Origin: an uncultured Oscillospiraceae bacterium
Lineage (GTDB): Bacteria > Bacillota > Clostridia > Oscillospirales > Oscillospiraceae
Assembly (NCBI GenBank): GCA_910585265.1
Contig: CAJUCA010000024.1
Span: forward strand, 1 to 45,619
Length of the DNA: 45,619 nt
Direction of reading: 5' to 3'
In this document: positions 16,008 through 24,583 of the stretch, piece after piece
Layout: each line of letters begins with the position of its first letter
Position numbering within the stretch: the stretch's first letter is position 1
Notes under the pieces: model-generated
The model's database searches: none
The model's input: only the letters and a program-made list of their open reading frames with translations
Told to the model about the DNA's origin: nothing
Made by a program: the position numbers and the translations under genes

Positions 16008-17213
16008 ATGAAATACGACTTTACCTCCATTCTGGACCGCCGGGGGCGGGACGCCATCGCCCTGGACGGCATCGGCCTGCCGGGACGCCCCGGCGCGCCC
16101 AGGGCGGGCTTTGACGCCATCCCCATGTGGGTGGCGGACATGAACTTCCCCACCGCCCCCGGCATTCCCGCCGCCATCAGGGAGCGGGCGGGGCACCCGG
16201 CCTTCGGCTACTTCTCCCCCACGGAGGACTATTACAACGCCATCATCCGCTGGCAGGGGGAGCGCAACGGGGTGTCCGGACTGTCCAAGGAGCACATCGG
16301 CTACGAGAACGGGGTGCTGGGCGGGGTGGTGTCCGCGCTGAACGTGGTCTGTTCCCGGGGGGACAAGGTGCTGATCCACTCCCCCACCTACATCGGCTTC
16401 ACCGGGGCGTTGGGCAATAACGGGTATGAGATCGTCCACAGCCCCCTGGTGCTGGACGGGGGCGGCGTGTGGCGGATGGACTTCGCCGGCATGGAGAAGA
16501 AGATCGTGGACAACCGCATCCACGCCGCCGTGTTCTGCTCCCCCCACAACCCCTGCGGCCGGGTGTGGGAGCGGTGGGAGCTGGAGCGGGCCATGGAGCT
16601 GTTCCGCAAGCATGACGTGTACGTGGTGTCCGACGAGATCTGGTCGGACCTGACCCTGGACGGGCACCGGCACATCCCCACCCAGAGCGTCAGCGAGGAC
16701 GCCAGGAACCGCACCGCGGCCCTGTACGCCCCCTCCAAGACCTTCAACCTGGCGGGGCTGGTGGGGAGCTACCACATCATCTACAACCCCTGGCTCCGGG
16801 AGCGGGTGGAGAAGGAGTCCTCCCTGTGCTGCTATAACGAGATGAACGTGCTGTCCATGCACGCCCTCACTGCCGCATACTCGCCGGAGGGGGCGGAGTG
16901 GCTGGACGAGCTGCGGCAGGTGCTTAGCGGCAACGTGGACTTCGCCTGCAAGTTTATCGCGGAGCGGTTTGAGGGGGTAAGGGTGTCCCGGCCCCAGGGC
17001 ACCTATATGCTGTTTCTGGACTGCACGGACTGGTGCGCCGCCCACGGGAAAACCATCGGCGAGCTGGAGCGGCTGGGCTGGGACGTGGGGGTGGCGTGGC
17101 AGGACGGGCGGATGTTCCACGGCCCCTGCCACATCCGGGTGAACCTGGCCCTGCCCCTGGCCCGAGTGGAGGAGGCGTTCCGGCGGCTGGACAAATACGT
17201 GTTCAACGCCTGA
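16008..17213 (+). CDS. MalY/PatB-type PLP-dependent C-S lyase (cystathionine beta-lyase family)
   Basis: A fold-type I PLP enzyme of 401 residues. K244 in APSKTFNLAGL is the Schiff-base lysine. Other family motifs are PMWVADMNFPTAP at the N-terminus, SPTYIGF, CSPHNPCGRVW and SDEIWSDLTLDG. These are characteristic of MalY/PatB proteins, which cleave cystathionine or cysteine conjugates to a thiol, pyruvate and ammonia. Some members also act as regulators or aminotransferases. It follows hppA by 25 bp and is closed by a strong terminator. The exact substrate is unproven. Confidence 0.88.
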   Translation: MKYDFTSILDRRGRDAIALDGIGLPGRPGAPRAGFDAIPMWVADMNFPTAPGIPAAIRERAGHPAFGYFSPTEDYYNAIIRWQGERNGVSGLSKEHIGYENGVLGGVVSALNVVCSRGDKVLIHSPTYIGFTGALGNNGYEIVHSPLVLDGGGVWRMDFAGMEKKIVDNRIHAAVFCSPHNPCGRVWERWELERAMELFRKHDVYVVSDEIWSDLTLDGHRHIPTQSVSEDARNRTAALYAPSKTFNLAGLVGSYHIIYNPWLRERVEKESSLCCYNEMNVLSMHALTAAYSPEGAEWLDELRQVLSGNVDFACKFIAERFEGVRVSRPQGTYMLFLDCTDWCAAHGKTIGELERLGWDVGVAWQDGRMFHGPCHIRVNLALPLARVEEAFRRLDKYVFNA

Positions 17214-17217
17214 CAGA

Positions 17218-17256
17218 AAAAAAGCCGCCGTCTGCTTGCAGACGGCGGCTTTTCTT
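17218..17256. terminator. Bidirectional terminator between convergent genes
   Basis: AAAGCCGCCGTCTGC / GCAGACGGCGGCTTT with a 2-nt loop has T-runs on both strands. It serves the C-S lyase gene and the thioesterase gene. Confidence 0.9.
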
Positions 17257-17642
17257 TACCCCTTGGCCTGGGCGCGGGCCAGGAATTTTTCCGGCTTGAT
17301 GATGAACCGTTCGTGGGTTCCCCCGCCGATTTTCTCCCGCTGGTCGTAGGCGGACACGGCGAAGGTGAGCTTCCGCCCCTCCACCGCCGTCAGCTCCGCC
17401 TCCGCCCAAACCGTCAGGCCGATGGGGGTGGCGGCGTCGTGGGTCACGTCCAGCCGGGTGCCCACCGTGCCCTCGCCGGGGGCGAGGGCCTCCTGCACCG
17501 CGTTGACGGCGGCGTTTTCCATCAGGGCGATCATATACGGCGTGGCGAACACGGGCACCAGCCCGGAGCCGACCGCCTGGGCGGTGTTGTCCGGGGTGAC
17601 GGTGGTTTCGGCGCGGCCCTTTCGTCCTGGCTTGAGTTCCAT
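17256..17642 (-). CDS. Hotdog-fold thioesterase, fluoroacetyl-CoA thioesterase (FlK)-like
   Basis: A 128-residue single hotdog domain. Thr34 and Glu42 in FATPYMIALMENAA and His68 in DVTHDAATPIG reproduce the T42-E50-H76 triad of Streptomyces FlK with identical spacing (8 and 26 residues). The family hydrolyses small acyl-CoAs. Most members outside Streptomyces are not expected to act on fluoroacetyl-CoA, so the substrate is open. AGGAGGAATTGCC gives a strong start. It has its own promoter and shares a terminator with the convergent C-S lyase. Confidence 0.85.
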   Translation of the reverse strand: MELKPGRKGRAETTVTPDNTAQAVGSGLVPVFATPYMIALMENAAVNAVQEALAPGEGTVGTRLDVTHDAATPIGLTVWAEAELTAVEGRKLTFAVSAYDQREKIGGGTHERFIIKPEKFLARAQAKG

Positions 17643-17718
17643 GGCAATTCCTCCTGAAGAACCCTGTATTCACAGCCGGCATCCCCGGCGGTGAATAACA
17701 GATTCTAAGTTTTGTTAT

Positions 17719-17747
17719 AGTGTATACCATTTTCCCCGTTTCGGCAA
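17719..17747 (-). promoter_or_regulatory. Putative promoter of the thioesterase gene
   Basis: Minus-strand TTGCCG (17747-17742), 17 bp spacer, TACACT (17724-17719). A TTGACT slightly further upstream is an alternative -35. Confidence 0.4.
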
Positions 17748-17789
17748 GTCAAAAATGGAGGAACCGCCATATCTATTCCCGCCGGGGCG

Positions 17790-17798
17790 TGCTATAAT
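17790..17798 (+). promoter_or_regulatory. Extended -10 promoter of the MATE gene
   Basis: TGCTATAAT matches the TGnTATAAT extended -10. No good -35 is visible. It lies 66 bp before the start codon. Confidence 0.5.
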
Positions 17799-17863
17799 GG
17801 GAAAAAACGGAGCTGTGCCGCGTTTGCGCGCAGCTTCTCAGTCTGTTTTGAGGTGGAATTGCC

Positions 17864-19243
17864 ATGCAGGACGCCCGGAAAACCTCCCTGTTCGAAACCA
17901 TGCCCATACCCCGGGCGGTGCTGGCCCTGTCGGTGCCCACCGTCCTCAGCTCGCTGGTGATGGTGCTGTATAATCTGGCGGACACCTATTTCGTGGGGAT
18001 GCTGGACAACCCCGTCCAGAACTCCGCCGTCACCCTGGCGGCCCCGGTGCTGCTGGCCTTCAACGCGGTGAACAACCTGTTCGGGGTGGGCTCCTCCAGC
18101 ATGATGAGCCGGGCCCTGGGGGCCGGGGACCTGGACACCGTGCGGCGCAGCTCCGCCTTCGGGTTCTACTGCGCGCTGATCTGCGGGGCACTGTTCTCCC
18201 TGCTGGCCACGGTGCTGCGCGCCCCCCTGCTGGCGGCCCTGGGGGCGGCGGGGGAGACGGCGGCCCCCACCCTGGAGTACCTGCGCTGGACGGTGAGCTT
18301 CGGGGCGGCCCCCGCCATCCTCAACGTGGTGATGGCCTACCTGGTGCGGGCGGAGGGGGCCACCCTCCACGCCAGCGTGGGCACCATGAGCGGCTGCCTG
18401 CTGAACATCGTGCTGGATCCCCTGTTCATCCTGCCCTGGGGGCTGGACATGGGAGCGGCGGGGGCGGGGTGCGCCACCTTTCTGTCCAACTGCGCCGCCT
18501 GCCTGTATTTCTTCGTGCTGCTCTTTGCGCGGCGGGGGAAGACCTGCGTGAGCCTCAATCCCGCCCTGGCCCGGCCCAAGGGGGACATCGTGAAGGGGGT
18601 ATTCGGGGTGGGGGTGCCCGCGTCCATCCAGAACCTGCTGAACGTGACGGGCATGACGGTGCTGAACAACTTCACCGCCGCCTTCGGGCCGGACGCCATC
18701 GCCGCCATGGGCATTGCCTACAAGATCAGCATGATCCCCATGTATATCGCCATGGGGGTGTCCCAGGGGCTGATGCCGCTGGTGAGCTACAACTACGGGG
18801 CGGGGAACGTGCCCCGGCTGAAGCGGGCGGTGGTGTTCGCGGCCAGGATCTCGCTGGCCTTTATGACGGTGGTAACGGCGGGATACTTCCTGTTCTCCGG
18901 CACGCTGGTGGGGCTGTTCATGAAAACCCCGGCGGTGGTGGCCTACGGCACCCGGTTCCTGCGGTGTATGTGTCTGGCCCAGCCCTTTCTGTGCCTGGAC
19001 TTCCTGGCGGTGGGGGTGTTCCAGGCCTGCGGGCTGGGGCGGTATTCCCTGATCTTCGCCGTCCTGCGCAAGCTGGTGCTGGAGATCCCCGCGCTGTATG
19101 TGCTGAATTACTTTTCCCCGCTGTACGGGCTGGCCTGCGCCCAGCCGGTGGCGGAGGCGGTGCTGGCCGTGGCGGCGGTGATCATCCTGGCCCGGCTGTT
19201 CCGGCGGATGGACGCGGAGGGCACGCCGCTGAAGCATCGCTGA
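17864..19243 (+). CDS. MATE-family multidrug/cation exporter
   Basis: A 459-residue membrane protein with 12 predicted hydrophobic segments in two homologous halves. The N-terminal pattern (ALSVPTVLSSLVMVLYNLAD, then TYFVGMLDN) is typical of the NorM/DinF-like MatE family. So are the repeated motif GVGVPASIQNLLNVTGMTVL at the start of the second half and VSQGLMPLVSYNYGAGN. Such proteins export drugs or cationic compounds using Na+ or H+ gradients. GAGGTGG precedes the ATG. It appears monocistronic. The substrate is unknown. Confidence 0.92.
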   Translation: MQDARKTSLFETMPIPRAVLALSVPTVLSSLVMVLYNLADTYFVGMLDNPVQNSAVTLAAPVLLAFNAVNNLFGVGSSSMMSRALGAGDLDTVRRSSAFGFYCALICGALFSLLATVLRAPLLAALGAAGETAAPTLEYLRWTVSFGAAPAILNVVMAYLVRAEGATLHASVGTMSGCLLNIVLDPLFILPWGLDMGAAGAGCATFLSNCAACLYFFVLLFARRGKTCVSLNPALARPKGDIVKGVFGVGVPASIQNLLNVTGMTVLNNFTAAFGPDAIAAMGIAYKISMIPMYIAMGVSQGLMPLVSYNYGAGNVPRLKRAVVFAARISLAFMTVVTAGYFLFSGTLVGLFMKTPAVVAYGTRFLRCMCLAQPFLCLDFLAVGVFQACGLGRYSLIFAVLRKLVLEIPALYVLNYFSPLYGLACAQPVAEAVLAVAAVIILARLFRRMDAEGTPLKHR

Positions 19244-19344
19244 ATGTTCCCGCCGGGGCGGTAAATTTTCTTCCAGCCCTTTCCTGGGGGCCCTGTTCTG
19301 CCGATAAAGAATAGGAAGGCAGTACAGAAGGGGGGGTGTCCCGG

Positions 19345-20103
19345 ATGGGCAGCGCGCCGATTTCCGCCGTGGCGCGGGAGGATCAGGTGACCATCGGCCA
19401 GCAGGAGGAGTCGTACTTCGGCTATTCCGTCCCGCTGGCCCAGTCCATGAAGAAGCAGCAGAAGAAGGAGAGCTCCAGCATCACGGAGATGATCCGGGAC
19501 GCCAAGGAGAAGGCCGACCTCCACCGGGAGAAGCTGGAGCGGGCCAAGCCCACCCCCCGGTATGGGGACGCGCCCATGGAGGCCTACGCCCGGCTGAGCC
19601 GGGCCCGCACCGTGGGGGAGGTCAGCTCCGCCGCGGGGTACGCCCGCCGCCGGATCGCCCAGCTCCAGGCCGCCCGCCGCTCCGACCCGGATCACGCCGA
19701 CCAGATCTCCGCCGCCATCGGGCAGCTCCAGAAGGCGGTGGGCCGGGCGGGGAAGAAGAAGCTGGAGCTGAACCGGGAGCAGCTGGCCCGGGCCCGCCAG
19801 AAGCGGGCGGCCCAGGAACAGCGCACCCAGGAGGCCTACCGGCTCCGCCGGGAGCTTCAGCACAAGCAGACCATGCGGAAGCTCCGGGAAAGCTCCTATT
19901 TCCGGGAGACGGACATCGCCAACCGCTTTGCCAACCAGCTCACCGCCACCAAAATGGAGCTGAAGGCCCAGGCGGAACAGCTGGGCATATCCGCCCGGGC
20001 GGCCATGGATGCCGCCGTACAGGGCTACTCCGAGGGCACCCAGCTGGCTACCGTGGACGTGGACGCGCCCATGTCCGCCCCCCAGGTGGATGTGCAGGCG
20101 TAA
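19345..20103 (+). CDS. Conserved-type hypothetical protein, highly charged coiled coil
   Basis: I do not recognise this 252-residue protein. It has no signal peptide or membrane segment. Residues about 28-75 and 100-190 are very rich in Lys, Arg, Glu, Gln and Ala with heptad-like spacing, consistent with long helices or coiled coils (for example ELNREQLARARQKRAAQEQR). The C-terminus is a short acidic, Pro-containing tail. The start at 19345 is preferred because GGGGGG precedes it by 8 nt; a GTG at 19336 overlaps that site. It is flanked by an about 100-bp gap and a strong hairpin terminator. A structural or DNA/RNA-associated role is only a guess. Confidence 0.6.
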   Translation: MGSAPISAVAREDQVTIGQQEESYFGYSVPLAQSMKKQQKKESSSITEMIRDAKEKADLHREKLERAKPTPRYGDAPMEAYARLSRARTVGEVSSAAGYARRRIAQLQAARRSDPDHADQISAAIGQLQKAVGRAGKKKLELNREQLARARQKRAAQEQRTQEAYRLRRELQHKQTMRKLRESSYFRETDIANRFANQLTATKMELKAQAEQLGISARAAMDAAVQGYSEGTQLATVDVDAPMSAPQVDVQA

Positions 20104-20112
20104 CAGGATATC

Positions 20113-20150
20113 AAAACAGGCCCCGCCGGAAGTCCGGCGGGGCCTGTTTC
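20113..20150. terminator. Bidirectional terminator between convergent genes
   Basis: AAACAGGCCCCGCCGGA / TCCGGCGGGGCCTGTTT is a 17-bp stem with a 2-nt loop. T-tracts are short on both sides. Confidence 0.75.
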
Positions 20151-20616
20151 AGCGTTTGACCATGAGGGGGGAGCCGTACTCGTCTTTGCCGTCGTCCACG
20201 AAGCCGTTGGACAGCCAGAAGCGGTGGGAGTCCTCCTTGGCCCAGTTCAGGGCGTAGTAGGCCGCGCCGTCGGCGGCGGTGTGGTCCGCCAGGGCGGCCC
20301 AGCAGGCGCGGCCCGTGCCCTGCCCCCGGAAGTCCGGGAACACCCAGAAGTCCAGGAGGAAGCACTTGCCGTCCTCGGTCTTGTAGGTGCAGTATTGGGA
20401 CGCGCCGATCCGGACGCCGTCCCGGACAAAATAGACCATGTGGAGCTGATCCGGGCGGCGGCGCATCAGCGTTTCCAGATGGCCCCGGTAGCCGGGGCTG
20501 GAGAAGTAGGCTTTTTCCTCCTCCGTGACCACCATGCCGTCGTCCACCAGGTATTGGAACTGAATGGCCCAGAACTCGTCCGCCCGCTCCACGGGGATTT
20601 CCTCGATTGCGATCAT
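20149..20616 (-). CDS. GNAT-family N-acetyltransferase
   Basis: A 155-residue GNAT protein that would transfer an acetyl group from acetyl-CoA to an unknown amine. The acetyl-CoA-binding loop is DFWVFPDFRGQGTGRACWAA (a variant of Q/RxxGxG/A). ALNWAKEDSHRFWLSNGF is the typical beta6-alpha4 segment. The start at 20616 is fixed by an ideal AAAGGAGG site 6 nt upstream. The longer frame runs into tandem repeats and is rejected. It lies downstream of the ABC exporter pair on the same strand, separated by the 86-bp tandem repeats. Confidence 0.85.
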   Translation of the reverse strand: MIAIEEIPVERADEFWAIQFQYLVDDGMVVTEEEKAYFSSPGYRGHLETLMRRRPDQLHMVYFVRDGVRIGASQYCTYKTEDGKCFLLDFWVFPDFRGQGTGRACWAALADHTAADGAAYYALNWAKEDSHRFWLSNGFVDDGKDEYGSPLMVKR

Positions 20617-20644
20617 GGAATACCTCCTTTGGGGGAGCTGCTGC

Positions 20645-20850
20645 GCCCCCGGGATCTTCGCCGTGCTTTCCCGGCGAAAGGACTGCGGCAGCACCCGCCC
20701 CCGCGCCAGCGGGGGCGGGTATTTTCTTACGCCCCAGGATTTTCGCGGCGTTTTCCTCGGCGAAAAGACTGCGGCAGCACCCACCCCCGCGCCAGCGGGG
20801 GTGGGTATTTTCTTACGCCCCCAGGATTTTCGCGGCGTTTTCCTCGGCGA
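20645..20850. repeat. 86-87 bp tandem repeat derived from the 3' end of the ABC transporter gene
   Basis: Three consecutive units occur. Each contains a copy of the gene end (CCAGGATTTTCGCGGCGTTT, encoding the C-terminal ENAAKILG on the minus strand) and most include a GC hairpin (ACCC[A/G]CCCCCGC / GCGGGGG[C/T]GGGT) followed by ATTTTCTTACG. Unit 1 (about 20645-20731) is diverged, unit 2 is 20732-20818, and the third is the authentic gene end (from 20819). The hairpins carry compensating changes (GCCCCC/GGGGGC versus ACCCCC/GGGGGT). Confidence 0.8.
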
Positions 20851-22642
20851 ACTGCTTGCTGTACAGGTCGTGGTAGTAGCCGCGTGCCCGGAGGAGGGTT
20901 TCGTGGGTGCCCTGCTCCACGATTCTGCCGTCCCGCACCACCAGAATCAGGTCCGCCTTGCGGATGGTGGACAGGCGGTGGGCGATGAGGAAGGAGGTGC
21001 GGTCCTTCAGCAGGTGGTCGATGGCCTGCTGGATGAGCTGCTCGGTCTGGGTGTCGATGGAGGAGGTGGCCTCGTCCAGCACGAAGATCCGGGGGTCCGC
21101 CAGCACCGCCCGGGCGAAGGAGATGAGCTGCTTTTCCCCGGTGGACAGGCGGTCGCCCCCCTCCCCCACGGGGCTGTCCCAGCCCTTGTCCAGCTTGGCG
21201 GCCACCGTGTCGGCGGAGACGGCCCTGGCCGCCGCCTCGATCTCGGCGTCGGTGGCGTCCAGGCGTCCGTAGCGGATATTGTCCCGGACGGTGCCGGAGA
21301 ACAGGTGGGGGCTTTGCAGCACGTAGCCGATGGAGGAGTGGAGCCAGAGCTGGCTGCGCTCCCGGTAGTCCCGGCCGTCGATGAGGATGCGGCCCCCGGT
21401 GGGCTCGAAGAAGCGGCAGGCCAGATTGACCAGGGTGGACTTGCCCGCCCCCGTCTCGCCCACGATGGCCACGGTAGTCCCGGCGGGAATCTTCAGACTG
21501 AAGTGCTCCAGCACGTTGTCCCCGCCGTCGGGGTAGCGGAACGTCACGTCGTCGAACTCGATGTCCCCCCGGATGGGCTCCCAGTTCTCCCGCTTGGGGT
21601 GGAAGGCGTCGCCGTACTTCTCCACCACCTTGGGGTCGTCGGTGATCAGGGGCTTTTCGTCCAGCAGGCCGGTGACCCGCTCGATGGAGGCCTGGAGGGC
21701 GATGAACTCCGCCAGGTTGGCGGCGGTCTGCTGGATGGGCTCGAAGATGCCCATGGCGTAGGTGAGGAACACGGACAGGGTGGCGATGTCCAGCACCTGG
21801 CCCACCACCAGATAGCCCCCCCGCAGCAGCACGATGGCCACCGCCATGGAGGAGAAGAACAGGGCCAGGGGGATATAGACGGCGTTGAGCCGGGCGGCCC
21901 GGACGCCGGACTGCCGCATGGAGCCGGTGAGGTCCCGGAACGCGCCGATCTCCTGGTCCTCGATCACCATGGTTTTGGAGGTTTTGGCCCCGGAGATGCC
22001 CTCGTTGAAGGCCCCGGTGATCTTGGAGTTGATCTTCCGCACCTTCCGGTTCCAGTGGAGAATCCGGGGCTGGAACCAGCCGGTGAGGGCGGCGATGGCG
22101 GGCACCACCAGGATCACCACCAGGGCCAGCTGCCAGTTCAGGGCCAGCATGGCGGCGAACACCCCCACCACGTACAGCAGCGCCCAGGCCATGTCGGTGA
22201 GGTTCCAGGCGATGTTTCCGGCGATGCGGTTGGTGTCGTTCATCACCCGGGTGATGAGGTAGCCCACGGGGGTGACGTTGTAGAAGGACAGGGACAGGGT
22301 TTGCAGGTGCCGGAACAGGTCCTGCCGCAGGTCCCGGCCCAGGAACATCTCCACGTGCATGGCCTGCCGGGCGAAGCCCACCACCATGACGGCCTCCAGC
22401 AGGATGGCCCCCAGGTAGGCCAGGGCAAAGAGGGGCAGGCCGTCCAGCGTGTCCGCCTCGATAAAGTGCTTGATGGCGTACTGCTGGAACAGGGGGATGG
22501 CCACGTCGATGACGGCGGTGAGGCCGTTGATGGTGATCATGGCGAGGATGACGGCCTTGTACCGGGCCAGTATGGGCAGCAGCCGTTTCCAGATGTTCAG
22601 ATCGAAGTCCTTGGTGTATTCCTGCTCGTCAAAGGCGGCCAT
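20813..22642 (-). CDS. ABC exporter subunit 2 (TMD-NBD), catalytic Walker B, degenerate signature
   Basis: A 609-residue half-transporter: six membrane helices (residues about 25-320), then an NBD. Walker A is GETGAGKST, Walker B plus catalytic Glu is FVLDEATSS, and the H-loop is IAHRLST. The signature is LSTGE instead of LSGGQ. Subunit 1 shows the opposite pattern, so the pair should form a heterodimer with one consensus and one degenerate ATP site, like BmrCD or TM287/288. The start overlaps the end of subunit 1 by 14 bp, which suggests translational coupling. The likely role is drug or lipid-like substrate export. The 3' end has been tandemly copied downstream. Confidence 0.92.
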   Translation of the reverse strand: MAAFDEQEYTKDFDLNIWKRLLPILARYKAVILAMITINGLTAVIDVAIPLFQQYAIKHFIEADTLDGLPLFALAYLGAILLEAVMVVGFARQAMHVEMFLGRDLRQDLFRHLQTLSLSFYNVTPVGYLITRVMNDTNRIAGNIAWNLTDMAWALLYVVGVFAAMLALNWQLALVVILVVPAIAALTGWFQPRILHWNRKVRKINSKITGAFNEGISGAKTSKTMVIEDQEIGAFRDLTGSMRQSGVRAARLNAVYIPLALFFSSMAVAIVLLRGGYLVVGQVLDIATLSVFLTYAMGIFEPIQQTAANLAEFIALQASIERVTGLLDEKPLITDDPKVVEKYGDAFHPKRENWEPIRGDIEFDDVTFRYPDGGDNVLEHFSLKIPAGTTVAIVGETGAGKSTLVNLACRFFEPTGGRILIDGRDYRERSQLWLHSSIGYVLQSPHLFSGTVRDNIRYGRLDATDAEIEAAARAVSADTVAAKLDKGWDSPVGEGGDRLSTGEKQLISFARAVLADPRIFVLDEATSSIDTQTEQLIQQAIDHLLKDRTSFLIAHRLSTIRKADLILVVRDGRIVEQGTHETLLRARGYYHDLYSKQFAEENAAKILGA

Positions 22643-24482
22643 CAGGCGTCCCCCCTTCCTGGATGAGCGCGCGGTCGTCGCTGCTCATCTGAATGTCGTA
22701 GATCTCCCGGTAAATGCCCGGGCGGGCGATGAGCTCGGCGTGGGTGCCGATATCCGCCACCCGGCCCCCGTCCAGCACCAGAATCCGGTCCGCCTGCATC
22801 AGGGTGGTGACCCGGTGGGAGATGAGGATCACGGTGGCCTCCGCCACGCGCGCCTTGAGGGCGGCGCGGATTTTGGCGTCCGTCTCCGCGTCCACGGCGG
22901 ACAGGGAGTCGTCAAACACCATGACGGGGGCGTTTTGCAGCAGCATCCGGGCGATGGCCACCCGCTGCTTCTGCCCGCCGGACAGGGTGACGCCCCGCTC
23001 CCCCACGATGGTGTCGTAGCCCTGGGCCAGCTCGGAGATGGCGTCGTCCACGCAGGCCACCCCGGCGCAGGCCCGCAGCTCCTCCTCCGGGGCGGAGGGG
23101 CGGGCGGCGGCGATGTTCTCCCGGATGGTCTGGGAGAACAGGAAGGGCTCCTGGAGCACCATGCCGATCTGGCGGCGCAGGTCCTCCCGGCGGATGTGCC
23201 GGATGTCCACCCCGCCGATGGTGATGCGGCCCTGGCCGTCCTTCAGGTCGTAGAGGCGGTCCAGCAGGTGCATGAGGGTGGACTTGCCCGAGCCGGTGCC
23301 GCCTAAAATGGCGAAGGTGGACCCCCAGGGGATGGTGAAGGATACGTCCTTCAGCACCTCCTGCCCCTCATAGCCGAAGGTTACGTGGTCGAACACGATG
23401 TCGCCGGACAGGGCGGCGGGCTGGGCGGCGGGGTCGTCCTCCTCCTCGGCGGCCTTCAGGATGTAGCCCACCCGGTCCAGGGACACCCCGGCCTTGCTCA
23501 TGTCGGACAGCACCCGGCCCAGGGAGCGCACCGGCCACGCCAGGGCCGCGTTATAGGTGACGAAGGCCAGGAAATCCCCCAGAGTCATGCCGCCGTTGAC
23601 GCAGGCCGCCGTGCCCGCGAGTATCACCGCCATCACCTGGGCGCAGGTGAGGAAGGCCCCCGATGCCCAGTAGACGCTGAGCAGCTTGCCCAGCTCCACC
23701 CAGAGGTTGGAGAAGTGGTTGTTCTTCTCCCCGAAGCGGTCCAGCTCGTACCGCTCCCGGCCGAAGGCCCGCACCACCCGCACCCCCGTCAGGTTTTCCT
23801 GGGCGCAGGTGGTCAGCTCGCCCTCCGCCTCGTCCGCCACCAGGAAGCGGGCGGAGATTTTGCCGTAAAACAGGCCGGAGGCCAGCAGGGAGATGGGCAC
23901 AAAGGCGATGGACACCAGGGCCAGCCGCCAGTCCATGACCAGCATGATCCCCACGTACAGCACCACCACGAACACGGTGCGCAGCACCTCCATGAGCTGG
24001 TTGCAGACGAAGGTGCGGATCACCTCCACGTCAGAGGTGCACCGCTGGATGATGTCCCCGGTGGCGTGGGCGGTGTGCCAGTCGAAGCCCAGGCGCAGTA
24101 TGTGCTGGTAGAGGCCGTCCCGGATGGACTTCACGAAGCCCTCCGAGCCCCGGGCCAGGTTGATGCGCATTCCGTAGATGCACAGGCCCCGCACCGCCGC
24201 CGCCAGGGCCACCGCCCCCGCCGCGATCCACAGCGCGCGCAGGGGGTCGGCCCGCAGGGCGTCCAGGTCCAGCAGGGACCGCACCCATTGGGGCAGGTTG
24301 GGTTCTTTTACGTCCAGCACGCTGTCCACCGTCACGCGGATGATCTGGGGCATCACTGCGTTGCAGATGGTGTTCAGATAGGCCAGGACGACGGCCCCGG
24401 CGAAAAAGCCCAGGTTTCCCCGCAGGTAGCGCAGGATCAGGGCGGTTTTTTCGCGCCGGGGCAGCTTCACTTCCGTTTCCAT
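22629..24482 (-). CDS. ABC exporter subunit 1 (TMD-NBD), degenerate Walker B
   Basis: A 617-residue half-transporter with six membrane helices, then an NBD. Walker A is GGTGSGKST, the signature is a canonical LSGGQKQR, the H-loop is ISHRVTT, and Walker B ends VFDDSLSA. Asp therefore replaces the catalytic Glu. This is the hallmark of the non-catalytic NBD in heterodimeric exporters. The ATG at 24482 has an AAAGGAGG-type site 7 nt upstream. The longer frame to 24710 reads through the leader peptide in another frame and is rejected. Expression is likely controlled by the leader peptide and attenuator just upstream. Confidence 0.92.
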   Translation of the reverse strand: METEVKLPRREKTALILRYLRGNLGFFAGAVVLAYLNTICNAVMPQIIRVTVDSVLDVKEPNLPQWVRSLLDLDALRADPLRALWIAAGAVALAAAVRGLCIYGMRINLARGSEGFVKSIRDGLYQHILRLGFDWHTAHATGDIIQRCTSDVEVIRTFVCNQLMEVLRTVFVVVLYVGIMLVMDWRLALVSIAFVPISLLASGLFYGKISARFLVADEAEGELTTCAQENLTGVRVVRAFGRERYELDRFGEKNNHFSNLWVELGKLLSVYWASGAFLTCAQVMAVILAGTAACVNGGMTLGDFLAFVTYNAALAWPVRSLGRVLSDMSKAGVSLDRVGYILKAAEEEDDPAAQPAALSGDIVFDHVTFGYEGQEVLKDVSFTIPWGSTFAILGGTGSGKSTLMHLLDRLYDLKDGQGRITIGGVDIRHIRREDLRRQIGMVLQEPFLFSQTIRENIAAARPSAPEEELRACAGVACVDDAISELAQGYDTIVGERGVTLSGGQKQRVAIARMLLQNAPVMVFDDSLSAVDAETDAKIRAALKARVAEATVILISHRVTTLMQADRILVLDGGRVADIGTHAELIARPGIYREIYDIQMSSDDRALIQEGGTPDGRL

Positions 24483-24514
24483 AGATCTCCTCCTTTCTCC
24501 CGTCGGGAGGGCGC

Positions 24515-24543
24515 AAAAAAGCGTCCCCCAAACAGAGGGACGC
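24515..24543 (-). terminator. Attenuator-type terminator in the ABC exporter leader
   Basis: On the minus strand GCGTCCC, loop, GGGACGC is followed by TTTTTT. It lies between the leader peptide and subunit 1, only 33 bp before the start codon. Confidence 0.75.
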
Positions 24544-24554
24544 CGCAAAAACAG

Positions 24555-24583
24555 CCTGGAATGGGCGATCAGCCCAAGCCAGG
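24555..24583 (-). promoter_or_regulatory. Hairpin overlapping the leader peptide stop codon
   Basis: Minus strand CCTGG-CT-TGGGC / GCCCA-TT-CCAGG encloses the TGA of the leader. It is followed by CTGTTTTTG. A ribosome stalled in the leader ORF would interfere with it. Confidence 0.55.

Noticed and set aside
20768..20816. Tandem-repeat hairpins as terminators of the ABC exporter operon
   Set aside because: The T-rich tail (ATTTTCTT) lies on the plus-strand side, the wrong side for the minus-strand operon.
20645..20818. Possible short CRISPR-like array
   Set aside because: The units are contiguous 86-bp tandem copies of a gene end without distinct spacers. No CRISPR array or cas gene is seen in the window.
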